Made by a program: the position numbers and the translations under genes. A stretch of DNA of 32,435 bases from Flavobacteriales bacterium (GTDB lineage: Bacteria; Bacteroidota; Bacteroidia; Flavobacteriales_E; Vicingaceae). The stretch covers positions 1 through 32,435 of the forward strand of contig CAJPFH010000054.1 of the NCBI GenBank assembly GCA_905339165.1. Reading direction: 5' to 3'. Below, piece after piece: positions 14,883-22,014 of this stretch; position 1 is the first letter of the stretch, and each line of letters opens with the position of its first letter. The notes below the pieces were generated by a model. The model saw nothing but the letters and a program-made list of their open reading frames with translations. It made no database searches and had not been told where the DNA came from.

Positions 14883-17133
14883 CCCAAAATCGGATATACA
14901 GGAGTATATCAAAATTATTTCTGTAATAAATGCTTATGTTGAGCAACAGAAATCAACTACTTTTTCTTTTGATGATATTTCAAAAAGTTTAACTCAAATC
15001 GGAAACATTTCGTCTCAAAAAGCTTTTGGTTCAAAGGCAATGGTAGCCAGTTTCAGAGAAGATAAAAGTTTAGATTCCGTTTTCAATCAGTCAAAAGCAT
15101 TATCCGAAGTATTAAGATTATTAGGGCTTATCGTATCAGATGAAAATCAGCATACCTTCAAAATAACAAAGTTTGGAAAATTTGTAGCATCTTATTTGGC
15201 AACTCCAAGAGACGATTTTAAAAACGAAATCCTGAATCTACTCTGTCATTCATTTCTCAATATAAACTACAAGCATCCGCAGATTATTGCCAATGATTCA
15301 TTGACGGTTAAACCCTTTTTAGCGACATTGAGAATATTGCCACTGATTGAAAATTTCATTACCAAAAACGAGTTCAATTATTTCATTTTATCGCTTGAAG
15401 ATGATTCAGACGGAACTCTTAAACAAACCGCAACAGAGATTCTGACATCAAGAGTTACAAAGGATAATTTTCAGAATTACAAAAAGAGAATTTTAAAATC
15501 CAGTAATATTGCCGAGAACACAGCGAGCAATTACACAAGAATACCAATTGCTTTTTTCAAATCTTTTGATTTACTCCAAAAAACAAGTTTGAAAGATGTC
15601 CCTGAATTAAGCGAATATTTAACTGAAACGAATAGATTTATTGACGGAAACAAACCATCAAAAAATACGGAAATATATGTAATAGCCGAACACGGAAAAA
15701 CCGTATTGGCAAATTTCAAAGCATCAATCAATGTTAAGTTCAAAGAAATTGAAGCAGAAGAAAAAGATACAAGAATTTACAAAGCTTTAAAGGCAATAAC
15801 CGATTATTACGACTTAACCGAAACAGCATCAAAATACTTTTCTTCTGTTTTCAAAAAGCTAAAAAAGGAATCCAAATGCTTTTTCTCTTTTCCCTATCAA
15901 ATTTTAAATGGTAACGAGATTCAGGAATTTGAAACACATCTTGAAAAATTGAATCAACAATGCGATTTATTGCTTCTCAATCCATACAGTAGTAAAGATG
16001 AAACCATTGAATTTTATCTTTGGAAAAGCAAAAAGGTAAAAATATCAGCGAGTTTAAATTCATTTCCCACTACAGGACAAACCAAAGGAAAGTTTGGATG
16101 TGTGAATTGCCGACCTGCAAGATGTTATGAATATTCAGAAACTGAATTGCTATGTAACGATACTACGCTACAAGAAATACCCGACAAGAATCCCGCTCAA
16201 GTATGCCCCGTAAGTGCAATAAGTTTTAATAGCAAGTTGTTTCCTGTATTAGATTATGACAAATGTGTGGATTGTGGTATTTGCGTTTCAAGATGCCCAT
16301 ACGGAGTAATAAATTATCAAAACGATATACTTGTTATTAATCAGGAGTTATCCAGGAAAAATTTAACTGTAAAAAAAGCATCTGAATCAGAGGCAATTGA
16401 AATTTACAAGAAATATGAAATTGCTCTTGACTATGTTTTGGATAACCCCTTAATGATTAAAACGCTTGGGAAATTTTTCACGAAAGTTCAGAAGCTCAAA
16501 AAGGACGAGTTTTATCCGCTTGTCCGCAATTTATTCAGAAGTTTAGGACTAAAAGCTAAAGTTGGTAAAAGTGGCGATACTCAATGGAGATATGATGCAA
16601 TTGTTGTTGAACCTTTGGTAATTCCTGCAGAAATAAAATCTCCCACAGAAGATACAGTCATTAATCCAAACTCAATCCGACAAGCAATTGAAAATTCTAT
16701 CACAATTGAAGCCAGTCACAGATTAGTTAAGAAAGGAATGAGTGCAGTTGTTGCCTTGATGTATTCAAATAAAAGAAGTGCAGCAGAAGATATGTTGAAA
16801 GATGCAAACGACTTGCACAATATGCGAATCCTTTTAATTTCAGCAGTTGTCTTGGCATACTTGAACTTCAAAAATCTTCAAAATAAGTTTACAATCAAGG
16901 ATATTGAATTCCTGTTCAAGAATACAATCGGTTCTTTTGATGATTACGCTATAAAAGAATTTTGGATTAACTATTTGGCAAGGCGTGAAGAATTAGAAGC
17001 ATTGGACGGCAGAGCGGAATATTTTGACCTTAAAGACAGCTTGCAAAATCAAAATTTCAAGTTTCAGGATAAATTGAAAAAAGAGGTGGACGTTTTTGAT
17101 GATGTTTTTGAGATGATAAAAGCGAAAAAATGA
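14866..17133 (+). CDS. restriction endonuclease with dicluster ferredoxin-like domain and PD-(D/E)XK core
   Basis: This 755-residue protein is translationally coupled to two methyltransferases, which marks it as the nuclease of the system. Residues 1 to about 390 are helical, with winged-helix-like stretches (for example SEVLRLLGLIVSDENQHTFKITKFGKFVASYL, about residues 80-110) and may bind DNA; this region recalls AlwI/BstNBI-type IIS enzymes, from memory only. Residues 412-480 form a typical two [4Fe-4S] ferredoxin module: Cys412, Cys415, Cys420 and Cys447-Pro, then Cys467, Cys470, Cys473 and Cys477-Pro (YDKCVDCGICVSRCPYGV). After it comes a nuclease signature, Asp577 in RYDAIVVE and Glu589-Ile-Lys591 in PAEIKS. 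Iron-sulfur clusters occur in Cas4/AddB-type nucleases, but a classical ferredoxin dicluster between the DNA-binding part and nuclease is unusual. It may be structural or redox-sensing. The reading frame is intact. Confidence 0.8.
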   Translation: MIRLPNPKSDIQEYIKIISVINAYVEQQKSTTFSFDDISKSLTQIGNISSQKAFGSKAMVASFREDKSLDSVFNQSKALSEVLRLLGLIVSDENQHTFKITKFGKFVASYLATPRDDFKNEILNLLCHSFLNINYKHPQIIANDSLTVKPFLATLRILPLIENFITKNEFNYFILSLEDDSDGTLKQTATEILTSRVTKDNFQNYKKRILKSSNIAENTASNYTRIPIAFFKSFDLLQKTSLKDVPELSEYLTETNRFIDGNKPSKNTEIYVIAEHGKTVLANFKASINVKFKEIEAEEKDTRIYKALKAITDYYDLTETASKYFSSVFKKLKKESKCFFSFPYQILNGNEIQEFETHLEKLNQQCDLLLLNPYSSKDETIEFYLWKSKKVKISASLNSFPTTGQTKGKFGCVNCRPARCYEYSETELLCNDTTLQEIPDKNPAQVCPVSAISFNSKLFPVLDYDKCVDCGICVSRCPYGVINYQNDILVINQELSRKNLTVKKASESEAIEIYKKYEIALDYVLDNPLMIKTLGKFFTKVQKLKKDEFYPLVRNLFRSLGLKAKVGKSGDTQWRYDAIVVEPLVIPAEIKSPTEDTVINPNSIRQAIENSITIEASHRLVKKGMSAVVALMYSNKRSAAEDMLKDANDLHNMRILLISAVVLAYLNFKNLQNKFTIKDIEFLFKNTIGSFDDYAIKEFWINYLARREELEALDGRAEYFDLKDSLQNQNFKFQDKLKKEVDVFDDVFEMIKAKK

Positions 17134-17152
17134 TTTTTAAATTATAACTAAA

Positions 17153-17593
17153 ATGCAAACAGATAAATATTTTGAACTGAATGTCAATAAAAGAAAGCAA
17201 ACTTTTTTGTTTCAGCATTCCTATTCTTATATCTCAATAAAGAAAATCGTTATTTCTTCTTTATTTGGGAATAAACCTGACGAGTGGTTTTCTAAATTGA
17301 TGCAGTCAAATCCATATTTAAAAATAAAATGCACAAAAAGTAGTGGCGAAACTCTTGAATATCCAGTTGTAATTTCAAGTTTAGTTTCTCCGTTCCACGC
17401 ACAACCAGTATTTGAATTTCAAAATAATTTTGTAGTTCCAGAACAAAATATGCTCAATAAATCATCTTTTTTCCTTCACTATAATAATGCGTCTATTGAA
17501 CTTTGTTTTAACGGTAAAGAAGATACAGAATTTAAAATTACCTTGTTTTATCAATTAACACCCGGGGCAAATGTGGAACAAGAAGATTTATAG
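17153..17593 (+). CDS. unknown protein in R-M cassette
   Basis: This 146-residue protein has no membrane segment or recognised domain. Short alternating hydrophobic runs (KQTFLFQHSYSYISIKKIVISSLF, ASIELCFNGKEDTEFKITLFYQL) suggest a mostly beta fold. It starts 19 bases after the nuclease and overlaps the next gene by 23 bases, so these two genes form a coupled pair at the end of the operon. Since the R-M system is already complete, the pair is either an accessory to it or an independent module carried in the same cassette. I cannot assign a function. The start ATG 17153 is the first in frame after the nuclease stop. Confidence 0.65.
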   Translation: MQTDKYFELNVNKRKQTFLFQHSYSYISIKKIVISSLFGNKPDEWFSKLMQSNPYLKIKCTKSSGETLEYPVVISSLVSPFHAQPVFEFQNNFVVPEQNMLNKSSFFLHYNNASIELCFNGKEDTEFKITLFYQLTPGANVEQEDL

Positions 17594-18263
17594 AATTATT
17601 AGAAATTGGATTGGGCAATTTGGGAAAATACTTTTTATTCCAATAACTTTATTTTTCATTTTCTTATCTGTAGTTTGTCTTTATCTCGCATTTCGTGATT
17701 ATTGTTCCGATTCTGATTTTACTGTTTTTCTGAATAACATAAACAAGTATGGAAATATCTTTACTATCACGATTGCTCTTGTTACTGTTTTTCTAATTCT
17801 TAATCAAATAGCTTTAGCGTTAGAAGCAAACAAACTAACGCCTAAAACTAAATGGATAGAGAATTTTGATTCACATTTAAAAGAATTAAAGGAAGACAAA
17901 ACATCTCAACAAATCAGTGCAATGATTCATAAGTATTTTCAAAGAAATGCCGAAGATATTTTTGATTTTCTGTATGGTTTAGAGCTTACAATGCGTGTTA
18001 ATAATGAAAAAGAACTGGCTGACTTTTTCAATGTTTTTCTAAAAGATAAGGTCAGGGAATTTGAGTTGGATTCAAATGGTTATCATCAGAATAATAAATC
18101 TTATAAATCACTTGACACGTCATATTCCATCACTGACATACAAAAAATTCTTCCTTACTTACTAAAACCAACAAGAAGTTACCAGACGCTTGAAAGTGAT
18201 TTTGCAAAATTATATAAGAACGAAGTAACGAAAATGATTCAAGAAAATGAACTTAAGAAATAG
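17571..18263 (+). CDS. two-helix membrane protein, unknown function
   Basis: This 230-residue protein has two strong hydrophobic segments, about residues 17-42 (FGKILFIPITLFFIFLSVVCLYLAF) and 60-85 (GNIFTITIALVTVFLILNQIALAL). A long helical, charged cytoplasmic C-terminal part follows, without a recognisable catalytic motif. Two helices with a soluble tail is a common layout for membrane effectors of defence systems, but that is only an analogy. It overlaps the upstream unknown gene by 23 bases. It is the last gene of cassette 6; hairpin D starts 10 bases after its stop. Confidence 0.68.
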   Translation: MWNKKIYRIIRNWIGQFGKILFIPITLFFIFLSVVCLYLAFRDYCSDSDFTVFLNNINKYGNIFTITIALVTVFLILNQIALALEANKLTPKTKWIENFDSHLKELKEDKTSQQISAMIHKYFQRNAEDIFDFLYGLELTMRVNNEKELADFFNVFLKDKVREFELDSNGYHQNNKSYKSLDTSYSITDIQKILPYLLKPTRSYQTLESDFAKLYKNEVTKMIQENELKK

Positions 18264-18273
18264 CCCTGACACA

Positions 18274-18342
18274 CTTGCAAGCACATTTGCAGCTTTTTTC
18301 AGCGGTATAAATGTTTATTATGGCTGCAAAAGAGCTTTCAAG
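18274..18342 (+). repeat. mismatched hairpin D (right end of cassette 6)
   Basis: Arms 18274-18293 and 18323-18342 pair at 17 of 20 positions. Two mismatches are the same A-A pair (CACATT facing AAAGAG). The loop is T-rich and does not contain the CACAAGCC of the left-end hairpins. It starts 10 bases after the last stop codon and could also end transcription. Confidence 0.72.
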
Positions 18343-18356
18343 TTTCCGACCCAAGA

Positions 18357-18399
18357 AAAATTATTTTTTAAATTTCCTTCCCTTCAAAATTTTTTAAAA
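18357..18399 (+). repeat. right AT-rich terminal block of cassette 6
   Basis: AAAATTATTTTTTAAAT (18357-18373) and CAAAATTTTTTAAAA (18385-18399) are exact reverse complements of 12745-12761 and 12721-12735. The spacer TTCCTTCCCTTC contrasts with the left spacer and is shared with the right block of cassette 12 (32068-32080). Confidence 0.8.
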
Positions 18400-18494
18400 C
18401 GCCACCGCACAACCCACGACAGGAAAGCAATACAGTTTGACAATGTGTGCAAAAACATTCGGTGGACACTGACACGAAAGACAGAACGGCTGGG

Positions 18495-18627
18495 GCATAA
18501 CACGGGTTTGGCAAAAGTGGCGGTGCAGTGCTTCGTAGGACAGTTTTGTGGGTATATTAACTTTAGTTCTTCGTATGAAAGTTAGTGCTGAAAATCGCCA
18601 CCTTCGCCAAGCCCGAAACCGTTAGCT
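18495..18627 (+). repeat. attC site 7
   Basis: 133 bp. Left core GCATAAC (18495-18501), right core GTTAGCT (18621-18627). GGGCATAA complements the start of cassette 6 (TTATGCCC, 12566). Arms GGGTTTGGC/GCCAAGCCC and AAAGTGGCGG/CGCCACCTTC pair. AGTGCTTCG and AGTTCTTCG modules lie in the centre. Confidence 0.88.
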
Positions 18628-18678
18628 GCAACCATAAACAGACGACAGAACAAATGAAATAAACAGGAAAAATAAATA

Positions 18679-18764
18679 TCACCCTCGGACGATTGGTTGA
18701 GTCGCCTACCTTCAAAGACATTTAAGATAAAGTAGGAAAAGTTGGTTCGATTCCAACAGGGTGA
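18679..18764 (+). tRNA. tRNA-like element with a 22-nt anticodon loop (cassette 7)
   Basis: The acceptor stem TCACCCT / AGGGTGA is perfect over 7 bp (18679-18685, 18758-18764). The D arm is GAC-GATTGGTTGA-GTC and includes the conserved GG. The T arm GTTGG-TTCGATT-CCAAC is canonical (18741-18757), and the variable region is AAAA. The anticodon stem CCTAC / GTAGG (18705-18709, 18732-18736) encloses 22 bases instead of 7. If its first seven (CTTCAAA) were the normal loop, the anticodon would be TCA with about 15 extra bases. Position 8 is C instead of T, and no CCA is encoded. So this is a tRNA-derived or tRNA-mimicking element, not an ordinary tRNA. Its 3' end abuts a HEPN-motif gene. Alternatives are a decayed tRNA or a structured leader. 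Confidence 0.6.
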
Positions 18765-18778
18765 CAAATAAAAAAAGA

Positions 18779-19612
18779 ATGTTAGAACTTAATTGGTCAG
18801 GACACTTAAATCACTTCAAGAGCTTAATCGGACAAACTAACCATTATCTGATTACAATTCTCGTTGGACTTGAAGGTGTAAGGACGGGCAAAGTAACCAA
18901 AGACGAAACCTTTAATGTGACTTGGAACCCAAAGTCAGTTGAAGAATCAGCAGTTCGTAGCAGACGTTTTGCAAGAAATTCAGCTCTTTCTTGGGCAATA
19001 GATTCGCTTGACGCTTATTTGGGTTATTTAAGAAAAAAACCTTTTGAGTTTTCTGACCACCAACTAATCAAGGTGTTTTCAGAACGTTCAATTTATAAAT
19101 CCCTTAAAGAAGTAACCCGATTTTGCAATTATCAGACAGACTTACCACTCTCAATAATTCATTTGGGAATACAGTGGAGAAACAATTTGGTTCATTTTCA
19201 CGCAGACAATGAACTTGAACCCGAATACAGAAAATTTCTTTTAGAGTATGACCAGACAAAAGTTGCAGAGAGATTTAGGGGATTAGATGGGAACTTAATG
19301 GTAAATAATTTTGACGAGAGAAATTCACCAACACTCAAAGAAGTTGCAGCAATTATACAGTGTATTCATTTTGTTGTTTTAGAGCTTGACAAGGTTTTAA
19401 TTCAAAATGTGAACTTAGAAGATTATATAAAACAACTAATTGCCGACAACGACCTTGAATACAAAAACATAATGGCAGCCAGTCCAGACAAACGACTTAA
19501 AAAATTTCAGCAATTCTTAATTACTAAAGGATTTAAGGAAACAAACGGAGCGACTTCAACCAACATATTGACAGACGAAAAAATAGAAAAACTAATGAAT
19601 GGCAGCAGCTAA
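18779..19612 (+). CDS. HEPN-motif protein, candidate ribonuclease (cassette 7)
   Basis: From ATG 18779 this is a 277-residue helical protein. WRNNLVHFHA near residue 134 contains R-N-x3-H (Arg134-Asn-Asn-Leu-Val-His139), the catalytic motif of HEPN RNases, set in a helix after SIIHLGIQ as in HEPN folds. HEPN proteins are RNA-cleaving toxins and defence effectors; several known ones cut or modify tRNA. Upstream, 15 bases away, is a tRNA-like element. A GTG start at 18761 would add six residues but lies inside that element's acceptor stem, so ATG is preferred. The stop codon TAA is formed by the attC 8 core (AGCTAAC), so gene and recombination site overlap. No antitoxin protein gene is present in the cassette. 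Function as an RNase is inferred from one motif. Confidence 0.7.
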   Translation: MLELNWSGHLNHFKSLIGQTNHYLITILVGLEGVRTGKVTKDETFNVTWNPKSVEESAVRSRRFARNSALSWAIDSLDAYLGYLRKKPFEFSDHQLIKVFSERSIYKSLKEVTRFCNYQTDLPLSIIHLGIQWRNNLVHFHADNELEPEYRKFLLEYDQTKVAERFRGLDGNLMVNNFDERNSPTLKEVAAIIQCIHFVVLELDKVLIQNVNLEDYIKQLIADNDLEYKNIMAASPDKRLKKFQQFLITKGFKETNGATSTNILTDEKIEKLMNGSS

Positions 19613-19738
19613 CAGGCGTTTGGCAAAAAAGCGGGTTCAGTGCTTAATTGAAGCTCTGTGCTTCGAATCAAGTTTAGTGCTGAAAGAAAGTTTAGTGCTT
19701 CGAAATCCGCTTCTTCGCCAAGCGCCAAAACGTTAGGC
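19607..19738 (+). repeat. attC site 8
   Basis: 132 bp. Left core AGCTAAC (19607-19613), right core GTTAGGC (19732-19738). GCAGCTAA complements the cassette 7 start (TTAGCTGC, 18622). The core supplies the stop codon of the upstream gene. The centre has several GTGCTTCG-type modules and an AATTGAAGC...TCGAATCAAGTT inner stem. Confidence 0.88.
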
Positions 19739-19763
19739 ACAATTATAAAACAGACGAATTACA

Positions 19764-20642
19764 ATGGCAAAAAAACAACAACCAATAGTTGTCGACCAAA
19801 CACCGACAGAATTAACTACTCCTAAAGAAGAATTCAATAGAATATTGGACGAAAGAATTGCAATTGGTGACGAAATATTTAATAGACAAATAACCACTCA
19901 AGAGGCTTTTAAAACCAATCGTGAGGACTTCTCCAATTGGAATGACTACAATTCAGAATATTTAAAGCATGCTTTCAATAAGGAGTACAATGAATACAAA
20001 AAAAGATATGATGATGCTGGCTCATTTTCCTTCGGCTTCATAGGTGGTCGAACATCTCCTGCGCAAGAACTTAAAGAGTTTAAAGACAAAGTCAACTACA
20101 AATTAGATAATCTAAAAAAGCTCAGAGCGAAGACAGATTTACTTAAGTCGACAGTCGAAGAAAAATATGCAGTAGCAGAAAAATCAATGCCATTGGACAA
20201 ATCACAAGTATTTATTGTTCACGGACATGACGATGAAGCAAAAACCAAAACAGCACGCTTTATTGAAAAATTAGGTTTAAAACCGATTATACTTCATGAA
20301 CAAGCAAGTGGAAGTAAAACTGTAATTGAAAAAATTGAAGCATATTCTAATGTAGGCTTTGGAATTGTGCTTTACACACCATGCGACATCGGTGCAAAAA
20401 ATGAAGAAAAACCTAATTTGAAAAATCGAGCAAGACAAAATGTTGTTTTTGAACACGGTTTTTTAATTGGCAAAATAGGAAGAGAAAATGTTTGCGCATT
20501 AGTTAAAGACGAAATTGAAACACCAAATGATATATCTGGGGTTGTTTATGTAAAAATGGATAATGAGGATGCTTGGCATCTCAAAATTGCCCGAGAGCTT
20601 AGAAATTCAGGTTATGAGATTGATATGAATAAAGTAATTTAA
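19764..20642 (+). CDS. TIR-like nucleotide-binding/NADase domain defence protein (cassette 8)
   Basis: This 292-residue protein has a helical N-terminal half (residues 1 to about 140, with the family-typical FGFIGG near 90-95). The C-terminal TIR-like domain runs from residue 147: QVFIVHGHDDEAK at the start, GFGIVLYTPCDIG in the middle, and RARQNVVFEHGFLIGKIG, where Glu230 is the candidate catalytic glutamate. The domain matches the group described as predicted nucleotide-binding proteins with a TIR-like fold (PF10137-like). TIR domains of bacterial defence systems usually degrade NAD+ on phage infection. It begins 31 bases after the cassette start, so it probably relies on upstream transcription. 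A membrane-anchored protein follows 5 bases after its stop, suggesting a two-gene system. Confidence 0.83.
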   Translation: MAKKQQPIVVDQTPTELTTPKEEFNRILDERIAIGDEIFNRQITTQEAFKTNREDFSNWNDYNSEYLKHAFNKEYNEYKKRYDDAGSFSFGFIGGRTSPAQELKEFKDKVNYKLDNLKKLRAKTDLLKSTVEEKYAVAEKSMPLDKSQVFIVHGHDDEAKTKTARFIEKLGLKPIILHEQASGSKTVIEKIEAYSNVGFGIVLYTPCDIGAKNEEKPNLKNRARQNVVFEHGFLIGKIGRENVCALVKDEIETPNDISGVVYVKMDNEDAWHLKIARELRNSGYEIDMNKVI

Positions 20643-20647
20643 AAAAA

Positions 20648-21349
20648 TTGGAAAAGTTTGACTGGACATATATCGCTGCGCTTTTAAGTGTTGCTTTTGG
20701 TTGGTTCTTAAATGAGCTTGGTCAGTGGTTTAGAACACGTAAAGAAGATAGGAAAATAAAAAAGCAAGTTTTATTCTATCTTTTGGAAACACATTTCACA
20801 TTCAACAAACTTGACACAAGCGAAATAACAAATCTTCTTTCACAAAAGGTTTTAGAACGAATCCCTAAAAACGAACAGACTGATGAAGCAAAGCAATTTA
20901 TTAATCAACTCTATGCTGGAATAATTGGAGGTTTTGTTGAAGATAATGTTGCTGAATCACTTGAAGAAACGGAAGAACATTATACAAAATCAATTAACGA
21001 ACTTTCAAAACTTGACCCAATTACAGCCTACCGATTGAATGGTAAGAATAAAATATTTCAAGTATTTGACTTACTGCATGACTATTATGATGAAGTCAAA
21101 GAAACTTTTCCAAACGAACCAGGACTAAATGAACAAATTGAATTGACCGTTGAAACAATTAAACCGGAAATAATTAAAGATGCAATTTCCGATTTGGAGG
21201 ACGAAATAAGGGGTATTGCTTTTTCTATTAATCTTTGGACTTGGTATCGTGCAAGAAAGACCGTAAACAACACAAAGACAAAGATACGCAAGGACGATGA
21301 AAAGAAAATAGACGAATTGTTGAACATGGTAATGCCCAAAATGACATAA
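20648..21349 (+). CDS. membrane-anchored helical protein paired with the TIR gene
   Basis: This 233-residue protein starts at TTG 20648, 5 bases after the TIR gene stop; no nearer ATG keeps the N-terminal hydrophobic segment (about residues 7-23, TYIAALLSVAFGWFLNEL). A basic stretch (RTRKEDRKIKKQ) follows, which places the rest in the cytoplasm, and then a long acidic helical region. No domain is recognised. The tight spacing to the TIR gene, in a cassette of only these two genes (19733-21481), suggests a partner, such as a membrane sensor or regulator of the TIR enzyme. This is inference from context. Its architecture resembles the cassette 1 protein in having one N-terminal anchor and a helical tail. 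Confidence 0.7.
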   Translation: MEKFDWTYIAALLSVAFGWFLNELGQWFRTRKEDRKIKKQVLFYLLETHFTFNKLDTSEITNLLSQKVLERIPKNEQTDEAKQFINQLYAGIIGGFVEDNVAESLEETEEHYTKSINELSKLDPITAYRLNGKNKIFQVFDLLHDYYDEVKETFPNEPGLNEQIELTVETIKPEIIKDAISDLEDEIRGIAFSINLWTWYRARKTVNNTKTKIRKDDEKKIDELLNMVMPKMT

Positions 21350-21356
21350 TAACTGT

Positions 21357-21487
21357 GCCTAACACGGGTTTTGCGTTAGTGGGCGGACAGTGCGAATAGA
21401 AGCTTTTGAGCAATTAATAAACGTTAGTGCTGGTAGACAGTTTACGGTTTCAATAGCCCACCAACGCAAAGCCCGAAACCGTTATGG
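21357..21487 (+). repeat. attC site 9
   Basis: 131 bp. Left core GCCTAAC (21357-21363), right core GTTATGG (21481-21487). The cores do not match each other, but GTGCCTAA matches the cassette 8 start (TTAGGCAC, 19733) as complement. Arms GGGTTTTGCGTTAGTGGGC and GCCCACCAACGCAAAGCCC pair strongly. Confidence 0.88.
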
Positions 21488-21526
21488 GTAATGGTAGAAC
21501 AACGCCACAACAAACATAGTAGGACA

Positions 21527-22009
21527 ATGAAACATATCTTAATCTTAACACTTCTGATAATTACCAACTTTACTTTCGGACAGTCAAATTCGGAAAAAGA
21601 CACCTTGACAACTAATCCAAATTACGACAAAGCATTAGCCGATAAATTAGGGGGAGACGATTACGGAATGAAAAGTTACTTTTTGGTCATTCTGAAAACA
21701 GGAAAAAGCACAACTACTAACAAAGAGTTTATCAGCAAAAGTTTCAGGGGACATCTTGACAACATAAACCTCTTAGTAGAAGAAGGAAAATTAATCGTAG
21801 CGGGACCTTTAGGGAAAAATGCGAACAATTACAGAGGTATTTTCATATTGAGTAACATAAAATCATTAGAAGATGCAGTAAAATTGTTGCAAACTGACCC
21901 AGCCATAAAGAACGAATTGTTGGATTACGAAATTTTTACTTGGTACGGTTCGGCTGCATTACCAGAATACTTGCCTTTTTCCGACAAAATATGGAAATCC
22001 AAACCTTAA
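21527..22009 (+). CDS. secreted YciI-like protein (cassette 9)
   Basis: From ATG 21527 this 160-residue protein has a signal peptide (MKHILILTLLIITNFTFGQ), so the earlier ATG 21491 is rejected. The mature part has a YciI-like ferredoxin-fold domain: YFLVILKTG, then HLDNINLLVEEGKLIVAGPLG, RGIFILSNIKSLEDAVKLL and a final YEIFTWYG strand. YciI family members are small dimeric proteins with a conserved His-Asp site, usually intracellular; an exported version is a variant seen in Bacteroidota. Enzymatic activity is unknown. It lies 5 bases upstream of a DUF4287/DUF5655-like gene in the same cassette. Confidence 0.8.
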   Translation: MKHILILTLLIITNFTFGQSNSEKDTLTTNPNYDKALADKLGGDDYGMKSYFLVILKTGKSTTTNKEFISKSFRGHLDNINLLVEEGKLIVAGPLGKNANNYRGIFILSNIKSLEDAVKLLQTDPAIKNELLDYEIFTWYGSAALPEYLPFSDKIWKSKP

Positions 22010-22014
22010 AAAAA

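Larger units (their letters stand above)
12566..18621 (+). mobile_element. giant cassette 6: restriction-modification operon
   Basis: 6,056 bp. Start TTATGCCC (12566) is complementary to GGGCATAA at attC 7 (18493). It holds six co-directional genes: regulator, two methyltransferases, Fe-S restriction enzyme and two unknowns. AT-rich blocks at 12721-12761 recur as exact inverted copies at 18357-18399, and mismatched hairpins lie inside them at both ends. The first 155 bases (12566-12720) hold no other feature that I see. Confidence 0.78.

Noticed and set aside
18247-18585. 112-residue open frame at the end of cassette 6
   Set aside because: It covers hairpin D, the AT-rich block and most of attC 7, so it is a read-through of noncoding repeats.
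21491-21526. Earlier ATG for the YciI-like protein
   Set aside because: It would put a charged stretch before the signal peptide; ATG 21527 gives a standard signal sequence.
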